This document shows, one piece after another, positions 1-6,850 of a stretch of DNA of 10,473 bases. This DNA comes from an uncultured Lachnospiraceae bacterium (GTDB lineage Bacteria; Bacillota; Clostridia; Lachnospirales; Lachnospiraceae): NCBI GenBank assembly GCA_947003375.1, contig CAMQOJ010000112.1, positions 1 to 10,473 on the forward strand. Reading direction: 5' to 3'. A program made the translations under genes and the position numbers. The stretch's first letter is position 1. Every line of letters starts with the position of its first letter. The notes below the pieces were generated by a model. It ran no database searches, was not told the DNA's origin, and was given only the letters and a program-made list of their open reading frames with translations.

Positions 1-33
1 GACCGGGAGACCAGGATATTTTCGAAAATTGCC

Positions 34-83
34 AAAAAACCCCTGTCCGGAAGATATGTACTTCTGCCGGACAGGGATTTTTT
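34..83. terminator. Bidirectional rho-independent terminator after the fucosidase gene
   Basis: A perfect 10-bp inverted repeat (CCCTGTCCGG at 41-50, CCGGACAGGG at 67-76) encloses a 16-base loop. It is flanked by six A's at 34-39 and six T's at 78-83, so it has a U-tract in both directions. It lies about 30 bases beyond the stop codon of the minus-strand fucosidase gene and should end that transcript. The symmetry suggests it also stops a converging transcript from the left, but no gene is visible in the first 33 bases. Confidence 0.9.
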
Positions 84-115
84 ATCGTCCTAATAGGAAA
101 TTTTATTGATTTTAT

Positions 116-1489
116 TTAGTAGATGGTAATTTCCTTCAGGAACACTTCGTCCCTGGCGGCCGTAATCTTGACCAGCAGCTTGTCGATTTTCTCCCCGCTG
201 TCGTCTAAGAGCCTGTTCTGCTCCGCGAAGGGGTCTGTCAGCGCACAGATTTTTCTGTTCCCGATTACGGTTCCCTGGAACAGGGGAAACTGGCCGCCGC
301 TGGAAAACAGCGCTTCCACCCGGAAGCTCTCCACTCTCTGCCCTCTGGCGATGTCCTCCTTCAGCTCCACGTACTTCACCCGGGGCACAGGCTCTGCCAA
401 TGTCACCAGGTATTCCGGCTGAGTGGGATGGCCGGTGTCCAGCTTCTCCACCTTCCCGGAGATGGGATGGCCGAACTCTCTGTCCAGCAGCTCCCGGAAT
501 TCCCGAAGCCTCTTCACGTCCCTCTCGTCCAGCAGGCCGTCTTTGGTGGGCGGGATGTTCAGGTTCAGACAAGCGTTACCGCCTACGGAGCTTAGGTATA
601 TCTGGAAAAGCTTCTCCAGGGACTTTGGCTCCTCCTCTTTGTGCCAGAACCAGCCGGGGCGGATGGAGGTGTCCATCTCCGAGGGAGCGAAGACCAGCCC
701 TTTGGAATACAGGATGCTGCCCATGCTGCCCAGGAAGCTGTCCGTATTGTAGAGGTAGGACAAATCCCCCTCCGCCGCCAGGGGGCCGGGGCCTGTCTGC
801 CTTTCGGCGAAATAGCACAATTCACCGGGCACCACGGCCCATTCGGAGGCCCTGCCCGTGCCGGCCTCGTTGCCGCACCAGCGCACGTCCGGCCCCCTGT
901 CATAGAAAATCACGGCATTGGGCTGATGCTTCCTCACCAGCTCTATGTAGCGGGGGAAATCGTATTCCTGCTTCTTCCCGCCAGGGCCCTCCCCGCAGGC
1001 TCCGTCGAACCAGATGCAGAACAGCTCTCCGTACTGGGTGAGCAGCTCTTCCAGTTGGCTGCAATAGTAATCATTGTACTGCGGCGTGCCGTAATAGGCG
1101 CTATTCCTGTCCCAGGGGGAGAGATAGACCCCGAAGCGCAGACCCATCTCCCTGCAGGCCTGGGCCGCCTCCCCTACCACGTCCCTTTTGCAGGGGGAAT
1201 TCTTCACGCTGTGCTCCGTGTACTTGGAGGGCCACAGGCAGAACCCGTCGTGGTGCTTGGCCGTCAATATCATCCCCTTCATCCCCGCATCCCGCACTGT
1301 CCTGGCCCACTGGCGGCAGTCCAGCTTCTCCGGATTGAAGATGCCCTCGTCTTCCGTTCCGTCTCCCCACTCCCTGTCGGTGTAGGTGTTCACGCCGAAA
1401 TGCATGAATGCGTAGAAGCCCGTGTCGAACCACGCCAGCTGCCGCTTTGACGGAACCACTCCCGCCGCCTCCTTCAGAAAATCAATCAT
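116..1489 (-). CDS. GH29 alpha-L-fucosidase, cytoplasmic
   Basis: Probable exo-acting alpha-L-fucosidase of glycoside hydrolase family 29, releasing L-fucose from oligosaccharides by a retaining mechanism. The 457-residue protein has the family's N-terminal (beta/alpha)8-type domain with the motifs FYAFMHFGVNTYT (residues 25-37), LTAKHHDGFCLW (75-86) and IWFDGA (159-164). Asp162 in IWFDGA is the expected nucleophile. Glu208 in GPDVRWCGNE (199-208) is the likely acid/base; the spacing of about 46 residues resembles the 1,3/1,4-fucosidase-type subgroup (GH29B), which acts on branched Lewis-type or fucosyl-lactose linkages. A short beta-rich C-terminal region follows; there is no carbohydrate-binding module. 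No signal peptide is present, so it should act inside the cell on imported sugars. The start is fixed by AAGGAGG seven bases upstream. It follows the coiled-coil gene after 68 bases with no promoter seen, so both probably share the promoter at 2135-2162. The family is certain; the linkage preference is inference. Confidence 0.93.
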   Translation of the reverse strand: MIDFLKEAAGVVPSKRQLAWFDTGFYAFMHFGVNTYTDREWGDGTEDEGIFNPEKLDCRQWARTVRDAGMKGMILTAKHHDGFCLWPSKYTEHSVKNSPCKRDVVGEAAQACREMGLRFGVYLSPWDRNSAYYGTPQYNDYYCSQLEELLTQYGELFCIWFDGACGEGPGGKKQEYDFPRYIELVRKHQPNAVIFYDRGPDVRWCGNEAGTGRASEWAVVPGELCYFAERQTGPGPLAAEGDLSYLYNTDSFLGSMGSILYSKGLVFAPSEMDTSIRPGWFWHKEEEPKSLEKLFQIYLSSVGGNACLNLNIPPTKDGLLDERDVKRLREFRELLDREFGHPISGKVEKLDTGHPTQPEYLVTLAEPVPRVKYVELKEDIARGQRVESFRVEALFSSGGQFPLFQGTVIGNRKICALTDPFAEQNRLLDDSGEKIDKLLVKITAARDEVFLKEITIY

Positions 1490-1557
1490 ACGCTTGCCTC
1501 CTTGCTTTCTTTATCTTCTTTTGTAGGTTCTTTTGCTTTTTCCTCATAATATCCGGG

Positions 1558-1932
1558 TCATGCTATGCCCGCCCGCTGAAGCTTTTCCGAGTGGCTGGTC
1601 ACCACCTGCTTCAAAACCGCCACGTCATCGTATGTCCTTTCCATCCTGTCGGCATGCTCTTTGTAACGGTCGTATGTGCTCGTATAGCAGGCTTCGATTT
1701 CGTTCAGGCGTGGCATGATTATGTTCTCCTGGAACAGCTTAACCCGCTGCAATTCGTTCTTTAGGATCTTCACTTCAGCCCTTACCGTCTTCACTTCATC
1801 CTTCACGGCCCTCAAATCGTTCTTCATTATCTTCTGTTCGTTCTTTATTACCTTTATATCGCTCTCGATTGGCTTGAGCCTCTCGTCGATCATCTGAGAT
1901 ATGGCCAACAGATCCTCTGCCGTCAATATCAT
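1558..1932 (-). CDS. Small coiled-coil protein of unknown function
   Basis: A 124-residue, highly charged protein. I do not recognise a characterised family. Residues about 15-70 form a heptad-like pattern of repeated V/I-K-N-E/D-x-K/L units (for example IKVIKNEQKIMKNDLRAVKD), and a second helical stretch follows to about 118; the whole protein is probably one elongated coiled coil. There is no signal peptide, membrane segment or enzyme motif, so it is presumably cytoplasmic and oligomeric. The start is supported by AAGGAGG seven bases upstream, and it is the first gene after the promoter at 2135-2162, with a leader of nearly 200 bases. By eye its composition is more AT- and Lys/Glu-rich than its glycosidase neighbours, which may reflect the coiled coil or a different origin. 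Similar short coiled-coil hypotheticals are, as far as I recall, common in gut Clostridia; a role in sugar use is not implied. Confidence 0.8.
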   Translation of the reverse strand: MILTAEDLLAISQMIDERLKPIESDIKVIKNEQKIMKNDLRAVKDEVKTVRAEVKILKNELQRVKLFQENIIMPRLNEIEACYTSTYDRYKEHADRMERTYDDVAVLKQVVTSHSEKLQRAGIA

Positions 1933-2128
1933 AGGTCTACCTCCTTCGTCTGATTCAAACGCTCCGTCTCTTCCCTTGTCTGCAGGAAAAGCCGGATTCC
2001 TTCTCCTGCCTTTATCGATTGTGTCCCGAGGATAAAAGCATAGATTTTCTCAAATTTGGAGACAAGGCAAATCTGCCCTTGTCATGATATAAGAGAGAAC
2101 TGATTTGGCGCGGGTGCCATCCCGCCAT
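1933..2128 (-). promoter_or_regulatory. Long structured 5' leader of the coiled-coil/fucosidase unit
   Basis: If transcription starts about seven bases after the -10 box, the mRNA carries roughly 195 untranslated bases before the ATG at 1932. Three hairpins can be drawn by eye. The first is a 5-bp GC-rich stem at the very 5' end (2110-2114 with 2121-2125). The second is a 9-bp stem with one bulged G (2061-2083, arms GACAAGG and CCTTGTC plus two inner pairs). The third is a 10-bp stem with one G-U pair (1982-1991 with 2000-2009). None is followed by a U-tract, so they are not simple terminators. I cannot match the layout to a known riboswitch or T-box. The last bases carry the ribosome binding site AAGGAGGT. 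Confidence 0.5.
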
Positions 2129-2134
2129 ATGTCC

Positions 2135-2162
2135 ATTCTAACATACCGGGCCCATTTGTCAA
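2135..2162 (-). promoter_or_regulatory. Predicted SigA/sigma-70 promoter
   Basis: Reading the minus strand, a perfect -35 box TTGACA (2162-2157) is separated by 16 bases from TAGAAT (2140-2135), which matches the -10 consensus at five of six positions. It is preceded by TGT, giving an extended -10 (TGnTAnAAT). Start of transcription is expected near 2128. It sits between the terminator of the GH31 operon and the coiled-coil gene, so it should drive the coiled-coil and fucosidase genes as a unit separate from the importer operon. Confidence 0.8.
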
Positions 2163-2180
2163 CCTGATATTTTCCCAAAT

Positions 2181-2200
2181 CTTGTAATCGGAATCACAAG
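2181..2200. promoter_or_regulatory. Candidate catabolite-control operator (cre-like, also CRP-like)
   Basis: An imperfect 20-bp dyad, CTTGTAATCGGAATCACAAG, lies about 19 bases upstream of the -35 box. On the plus strand, 2182-2196 fits the published B. subtilis cre pattern WTGNAANCGNWNNCW at every fixed position, suggesting CcpA. On the minus strand the same bases read TGTGA-N6-TTACA, one mismatch from the CRP consensus TGTGA-N6-TCACA, centred about 62 bases before the predicted start. Either reading suggests carbon-source control, by CcpA or a Crp/Fnr-family protein. The site is short and the match could be chance, but its position before a strong promoter for sugar genes favours it. Confidence 0.5.
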
Positions 2201-2228
2201 CGCAAAGGAGCTTGACAGAAAAATTCCG

Positions 2229-2276
2229 AAAAAGGAACCAGGGACAGCGGATTCCTGGCCCCATATCCACTGTCCC
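2229..2276 (-). terminator. Rho-independent terminator of the importer/GH31 operon, with a competing stem
   Basis: On the minus strand, starting 22 bases after the stop codon of the second GH31 gene, GGGGCCAGG (2262-2254) can pair with CCTGGTTCC (2242-2234). This is 9 bp with two G-U pairs, followed at once by five T's (2233-2229) and, a few bases on, another T-run. This is a normal intrinsic terminator. An overlapping alternative stem, GGGACAGTGGAT (2276-2265) with ATCCGCTGTCCC (2252-2241), has 12 bp with one G-U pair and uses some of the same bases, so the two folds exclude each other. Confidence 0.75.
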
Positions 2277-2297
2277 CGGGACATCTCCCCTATGAAT

Positions 2298-4715
2298 TCA
2301 CTGCTCAAGCGCCGTCAAGACCTCCATCACCGGCCCCATCACCTCTTTGCGCACGTCCATCTGGTACAGCTGGCCGGCCACATGGGCAAGGCTCCTGCCC
2401 TCCTGTGCCTGCTTCACCACATGGTAGATACGCTCCTTTAATGCAAAGGCTATCTGGGCGCGGTTCAGATAATCAAAGATCCTGGCGGTCTTCTGGTTGT
2501 CATGGATCCTGCTGTGCTCCATCAGGACTTCCACTTTCCTGACGGTCTCAATATAGGGAACCTGAACCGTGGCAATGCCTTTTTCCCTGTCATAGGTGCA
2601 GGCTACTCCCTCCACCTCCTGGCCGTCCGCATATGCCCTCACCACGGTCTTCTCCGAAATTCCAAGTATATGCAGGCAGTATCCCCTTCTCTCCGGCAGC
2701 ACGGCCAGATTGCCCGTGGGCGCTTCCAATGTGAGCCTAGCATCATCGCCCCACTCATAGCGCATGCAGGTCTTCGCCCATTTCTCCTCATGGAACCCTC
2801 TTTCCCGGCCGTCGTCCTCCCATAGCGTAAACCCACCGCTGCCGCCAGCGCACACATATATTTCCAGACGATCCGGGTTGTGGATGTCATTGCCCTCCTC
2901 CCGGCCGTCCATGGGAACGATGCCGCCGCATTTCACAAGCACGGGCACCTTATCGATGCCCCTGTAGAAATCTATCCTGCGGCCGCCCTCATACACAAGG
3001 CCGGTAAACAGATCAGCCCACTTCCCTTCCGGAAGCCATGCGCCGAACCCTGCCATCCCCGACTCCTTGTCCACCGGTCTGGTGATGGGGCAGACCACCA
3101 TCTCCGACCCGAACCAGTACTCGTTGGGAACCTGGTAGGCCTCGAACTTCATCGGGTCTGCGTAATACATGGGCTGCATAAGGGGGATGCTCTCCACGCT
3201 TGCCCGCACATTCATGGTGTACAGGTAGGGAATCAGCTTATGGCGCAGCCGCAGGAACTCCTTCATCACCTGCTCTGCCACCCGGTCATACCGCCAGGGC
3301 TCCTTCCCGTTGAATTCGCTGCAGGAGCTGTGCAGCCGCAGGATAGGCGAAAACACCCCCAGCTGCAGCCACCTTACCGCCAGCTCGTCATCCTTGACCC
3401 CCAGCATATGCCCGCCGATGTCATGGCTCCACCAGCCGTACCCGATGTTGGACGCGTTGGCCGTGAAGTAGGGCTGGAAATCAAGGCTGTCCCAGCTTAT
3501 GATGGTATCCCCGGAAAAGCCTACCGGGTATCTGTGGCTGCCCGGGCCCGCGTACCGGGAGAAGATCATGCCCCTGTTCCCGTTCCTACAGTTGTCCAGG
3601 TAATGGTAATGGTTCAGCATCCACAGAGGGTCAAGGCCTTCCACGCCGGAGTTGCTCCCCTGCTGCCAGTCGATCCACCAGAAATCCACCCCCTGCCTCT
3701 CAAGGGGATGGTGCACGAGCTCAAAATATCCCTTCATGAATTTAGGGTTCCCCACATCGAACTGGACGGGTGTTTCCTTTTCCCGGTCCACCCCCATATA
3801 TTCCGCAAAGACGGGATAGCACTCCTCAAAGGCCCTCACCCCGTCCGCCGGGTGGACGTTCAGGGTGACCTTCATCCCCCTTTCATGGAGCTTTGCCAGG
3901 AAGCTCTCCGGATTCGGGAACATTTCCTTATTCCAGGTATAGCCCGTCCATCCGGTTCCATATTTGGGGTCTATTTCCACCACATGCCAGTCCATGTCGA
4001 TCACTGCCACCGTGAAAGGGATTCCCTCCCTCTCAAAGCGGTCCATCAGCTCCAGGTAGCTCTGTTCCGTATACTTGTAATACCGGCTCCACCAGTTGCC
4101 CAGGGCGAACCGGGGCAGGAGCGGCACCTTCCCGGTGAGCACATGGTAATCCCGCAGGTTCTTCCGGTAATCCCTGCCATAGCCGAAGAAGTAAAGGTCT
4201 ATTCCTTCCCTGTCCTCCCGCCTTTGGATCCAGCCCTCCTCGTTCAGGAGAAGGGAAGAGCTGTCGTCCAGAAGCGACCACCCGAAGGCGGACAGGACGC
4301 CGCTCTCCAAGGGGACGCTTCCGTCTGCTTTGTCCAGCGTCCTTGCGGTTCCCCCCAGGTCTGTGGGCTCGTCCCCGTAATTCCATACCGATGACCATGC
4401 GCCAAACTGGCCCATGACCCGAATCTGGAGCCCCGTAGGGGAAAATCTCTTTTTGTCGTAGATAAGACGCAGGCAGGACGTGGCAATCTCCATCCTTTCC
4501 TCCGTGTCCTTTCTGTCGAATCCGGGCACCGGGAAATTCCGGTTGGCCACGGTCTGGGTGGGCAGATCCACGAACACACCCTTTTCGCTGTATTCCATCC
4601 GGATCAATGCCGAAGTCAATATGGTGAAGCGGTATTTTTCCCCTTTGATTACTGCATCCGCAGAAGGCATGATTCCCTGCCGGCATGACTTATCTCTGTT
4701 TTCCATATTCCGCAT
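2298..4715 (-). CDS. GH31 alpha-glycosidase with extra C-terminal helical module
   Basis: An 805-residue glycoside hydrolase of family 31, a retaining alpha-exoglycosidase. The N-terminal beta-sandwich covers about residues 25-200 and the catalytic barrel about 200-505, opening with PLLPRFALGNWWSRYY. The probable nucleophile is Asp349 in DFWWIDWQQGS (344-354). The probable acid/base is Asp403 in GFSGDTIISWDS (399-410), and GGWWSHDIGGH-like residues 427-435 lie in the active-site region. C-terminal beta domains span about 505-730, including a DUF5110-like strand pair ending in LWEDDG. Residues about 733-805 form an additional, mainly helical tail that GH31 enzymes usually lack. There is no signal peptide, so it is cytoplasmic. 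The ATG at 4715 has GAGGAGG five to six bases upstream and lies 30 bases after the preceding GH31 gene, so the two are co-transcribed. The WIDWQQG context differs from classic alpha-glucosidases (WxDMNE) and alpha-xylosidases (KTDFGE), so the sugar removed cannot be named. Family assignment is firm; substrate is unknown. Confidence 0.93.
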   Translation of the reverse strand: MRNMENRDKSCRQGIMPSADAVIKGEKYRFTILTSALIRMEYSEKGVFVDLPTQTVANRNFPVPGFDRKDTEERMEIATSCLRLIYDKKRFSPTGLQIRVMGQFGAWSSVWNYGDEPTDLGGTARTLDKADGSVPLESGVLSAFGWSLLDDSSSLLLNEEGWIQRREDREGIDLYFFGYGRDYRKNLRDYHVLTGKVPLLPRFALGNWWSRYYKYTEQSYLELMDRFEREGIPFTVAVIDMDWHVVEIDPKYGTGWTGYTWNKEMFPNPESFLAKLHERGMKVTLNVHPADGVRAFEECYPVFAEYMGVDREKETPVQFDVGNPKFMKGYFELVHHPLERQGVDFWWIDWQQGSNSGVEGLDPLWMLNHYHYLDNCRNGNRGMIFSRYAGPGSHRYPVGFSGDTIISWDSLDFQPYFTANASNIGYGWWSHDIGGHMLGVKDDELAVRWLQLGVFSPILRLHSSCSEFNGKEPWRYDRVAEQVMKEFLRLRHKLIPYLYTMNVRASVESIPLMQPMYYADPMKFEAYQVPNEYWFGSEMVVCPITRPVDKESGMAGFGAWLPEGKWADLFTGLVYEGGRRIDFYRGIDKVPVLVKCGGIVPMDGREEGNDIHNPDRLEIYVCAGGSGGFTLWEDDGRERGFHEEKWAKTCMRYEWGDDARLTLEAPTGNLAVLPERRGYCLHILGISEKTVVRAYADGQEVEGVACTYDREKGIATVQVPYIETVRKVEVLMEHSRIHDNQKTARIFDYLNRAQIAFALKERIYHVVKQAQEGRSLAHVAGQLYQMDVRKEVMGPVMEVLTALEQ

Positions 4716-4745
4716 CGTTTCCTCCTCTATTGCTTCCTTATTTTT

Positions 4746-6734
4746 TCAGTGAATCCTGTCCAGAATCCGAAAGTCTACCGCCCCGGCAATCCGTTCCGCC
4801 GCTGCCTGCCCGTCCTTCCACCGGATCAGAATCTCATTCCCCAAATCGTCCCGGAAGCGGTACTTCCCTTCGCTGCCGGAGGGGTAAAAGCAAAGCTGCC
4901 TGTATCTGTCCACAGAATTCCCCACATCGCTTCCCAGGGCGCATCCCTCGCCAAGGTTCAGGGCTATGCAGCCGCCCTCCCTGAGGAATACCGGGATGCG
5001 TTCCGGCACACAGCGAATCCTGTATGTGCTGCCGCCTGAAAGCCTGGTGAGCCCTGCCTGGAGGCTGCCGTCCTCCTTTTGCGCTTCCACGGGCCACAGA
5101 CACTCCCATTCCCCTTCCGGCAGGTACACCTCCCGGATGCGCTGCCCCTTTTCCAGCACGGGCGCCACCAGGAAATCCCCCAGCATGAAGCAGTCGTCCC
5201 TGACCTTTTCGTCACCCGGGTACTCTATCACCAGATGCCGCATCATGGGCAGGCCGCTCTCGCAGGAAAGCAGGCACTGATGGTAAAGGTAGGGGAGCAG
5301 GTTCATGCGCAGGCGGAACCAGAAGCGAAGTCGATCCAGCAGCCCCGCGTCCCCATAAAACTCCGCGAGGTTCCAGGGACTCCTGTCATTGATTCCCTTA
5401 GAGCCAGGGAACAGCTCCGCGAACTGCCCTCCTACAGGCTCGGAATGCCACTGCATCACCGGCACGAACACGGCCATCTGTACTGCCCGCTCATACAACT
5501 CTTCTTCCGGCAGGAATCCGGCGAAGCCGCCGATGTCGAATCCCCATAGAGGCACGCCGCTGAGGCCTATGCTCAATCCTGCCGTCAGCACATGCCCAAG
5601 CTCCTCCCAGGTGGACATCTGGTCTCCCGCCCACTGGATAGGCATCTTCTGCTGCCCGGTATATCCTGCCCTGCTGAAGAGAACCCTGTCCTTCCCTATG
5701 AATTCCGCATAGGCCTGTACGTATCTGGACGCGAAGGCATTCCGAAGCTCCAGGCCGCTGAGCCCGTCGCAGGATACCGCGTCATCGGTGAGGATGAACT
5801 CCCCTCCGTCCGTCTTGAACCCGTCCACCCCCATGGAAAGCAGATATTCCCTTTTCCCGAACCACCATTTCACCGTGTCCGGATTGGAGAAATCAGGGAG
5901 CAGCGCCCCGGCGAACCAATGCCCCTCCGGGATGTGGTAGGGTGTACCGCCCTTCTTCCTGATGCACAGTCCGTGCTCCTGGGCATAGGCCCAGTCCTCA
6001 TCCAGAACCGGATGGCTCTCCCCCTGATCCATCCGTTTGAGGACCGGAATCTGCCACAGGATAAGGCGGAGGCCCTCCTGCTTCAGTTCCCTGACCAGCC
6101 CTTCTGGGTCTTCCCATTCCCCATGTTCATTGAACCGGTAAAACGTCGCCTCATCGCTCCAGGCCTCCAGCACCAGCACGGTATGAGGAAATCCAAGCTT
6201 TTTGGCAAGGCAGAGCTGCTCCTGCGTCTCCTCCTGGGTATGCCAGCGGTTCGCGGACATCCACGGCCCCAGGCTCCACTTAGGTACGGCCCGGGGCTTC
6301 CCTGTGACCTCCGAAAAGCTTCCCAGTATCTCCCCGGGCGTTCCCAGGAACAGATAGACCTGCGGCAGCTTCCCGTCGCTGCCTCTCCGGATTCGGATTT
6401 CCGTGTGATTCCCGAAAGAAAACCTTACCACTGTCAGGGTATCCACATAAACTCCCGCGCCAAGGTCGGTGAAAAAGAAAGGCACCGGACAATAGCTCGC
6501 TTCCCCCTGATTGCAGAATTTCTCGAACACCTCCGTCTCCACGGTGAGGCCTTTCTGGTTCACGCGGTTGAAGCGCTCCCCCATGCCGTAGACCGCCCTG
6601 TAGGGCTGGCAGAACCGCAGCAGGGCCCCATCCCCGGAAAGCCTCCCGGAAAAGACCAGTCCCTCCGCCCTGTAGAATTCCTTTTCTTCCTCCGCCGCTT
6701 TCAGGCTGTTTAGATCAAATCGATGATTTCCCAT
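4746..6734 (-). CDS. GH31 alpha-glycosidase (KTDGGE type)
   Basis: A 662-residue family-31 glycoside hydrolase. A short N-terminal beta-sandwich (to about residue 150, with the typical YGMGERFNRVNQKG at 49-62) leads into the barrel at PKWSLGPWMSANRW (151-164). Asp309 in VDGFKTDGGEF is the probable nucleophile, in a context close to the alpha-xylosidase YicI motif (FKTDFGE) but with Gly for Phe. Asp371 in QWAGDQMSTWEE is the probable acid/base, and VPLWGFDIGGF (394-404) follows. The C-terminal beta domains run from about 490 to the end. No signal peptide: cytoplasmic. I place the start at the ATG at 6734, with AAGGAG about nine bases upstream. An in-frame GTG at 6800 would add 22 basic residues, but it lies in the loop of a strong hairpin and has no ribosome binding site. 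The gene sits between the binding-protein gene and a second GH31 gene. Alpha-xylosidase, alpha-glucosidase or alpha-galactosidase activity are all possible. Confidence 0.92.
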   Translation of the reverse strand: MGNHRFDLNSLKAAEEEKEFYRAEGLVFSGRLSGDGALLRFCQPYRAVYGMGERFNRVNQKGLTVETEVFEKFCNQGEASYCPVPFFFTDLGAGVYVDTLTVVRFSFGNHTEIRIRRGSDGKLPQVYLFLGTPGEILGSFSEVTGKPRAVPKWSLGPWMSANRWHTQEETQEQLCLAKKLGFPHTVLVLEAWSDEATFYRFNEHGEWEDPEGLVRELKQEGLRLILWQIPVLKRMDQGESHPVLDEDWAYAQEHGLCIRKKGGTPYHIPEGHWFAGALLPDFSNPDTVKWWFGKREYLLSMGVDGFKTDGGEFILTDDAVSCDGLSGLELRNAFASRYVQAYAEFIGKDRVLFSRAGYTGQQKMPIQWAGDQMSTWEELGHVLTAGLSIGLSGVPLWGFDIGGFAGFLPEEELYERAVQMAVFVPVMQWHSEPVGGQFAELFPGSKGINDRSPWNLAEFYGDAGLLDRLRFWFRLRMNLLPYLYHQCLLSCESGLPMMRHLVIEYPGDEKVRDDCFMLGDFLVAPVLEKGQRIREVYLPEGEWECLWPVEAQKEDGSLQAGLTRLSGGSTYRIRCVPERIPVFLREGGCIALNLGEGCALGSDVGNSVDRYRQLCFYPSGSEGKYRFRDDLGNEILIRWKDGQAAAERIAGAVDFRILDRIH

Positions 6735-6774
6735 TGCCTTCCTCTCCTTCCGGCCTCTATGTTTATATAGCTTT

Positions 6775-6814
6775 CCCCCCTTTGTGCAGAATTTTCTCAC
6801 CGCACAAAGAGGGG
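6775..6814 (-). other. Strong intergenic mRNA hairpin between binding protein and GH31 gene
   Basis: In the transcript, CCCCTCTTTGTGC (6814-6802) pairs with GCACAAAGGGGGG (6787-6775): 13 bp with one G-U pair and a 14-base loop that can itself pair weakly. It lies 36 bases after the stop of the solute-binding protein gene. No T-tract follows (the next bases are AAAGCTATATAA), so it is not an efficient terminator. By analogy with the stem-loops after binding-protein genes in other ABC importer operons, it probably protects the upstream mRNA from 3' decay and so raises binding protein over downstream enzymes. Confidence 0.75.
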
Positions 6815-6850
6815 AACTCTTAAACCCTTGGCCAATATTCTCTTGCTGTG

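Noticed and set aside
1..33. Left-edge bases with the palindrome TTTTCGAAAA
   Set aside because: Too short to assign; no coding or RNA feature can be supported.
641..1450. Plus-strand open frame of about 270 codons opposite the fucosidase gene
   Set aside because: It is antisense to recognisable GH29 motifs; the composition is that of a frame shadow.
2082..2270. Minus-strand 62-codon open frame in the intergenic region
   Set aside because: It would run through the terminator and across the promoter, and has no ribosome binding site.
2880..4394. Plus-strand open frame of about 500 codons opposite the second GH31 gene
   Set aside because: The opposite strand encodes a complete GH31 enzyme with catalytic motifs; the translation here is rich in His, Pro and Val with no domain sense, a normal by-product of GC-rich codon use.
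5592..6713. Plus-strand open frame of about 370 codons opposite the first GH31 gene
   Set aside because: It lies fully antisense to a conserved enzyme, lacks a ribosome binding site and has low-sense composition.
6735..6800. GTG at 6800 as the start of the first GH31 gene (22 extra residues)
   Set aside because: The GTG lies in the loop of the 13-bp hairpin, no ribosome binding site precedes it, and the ATG at 6734 has one.
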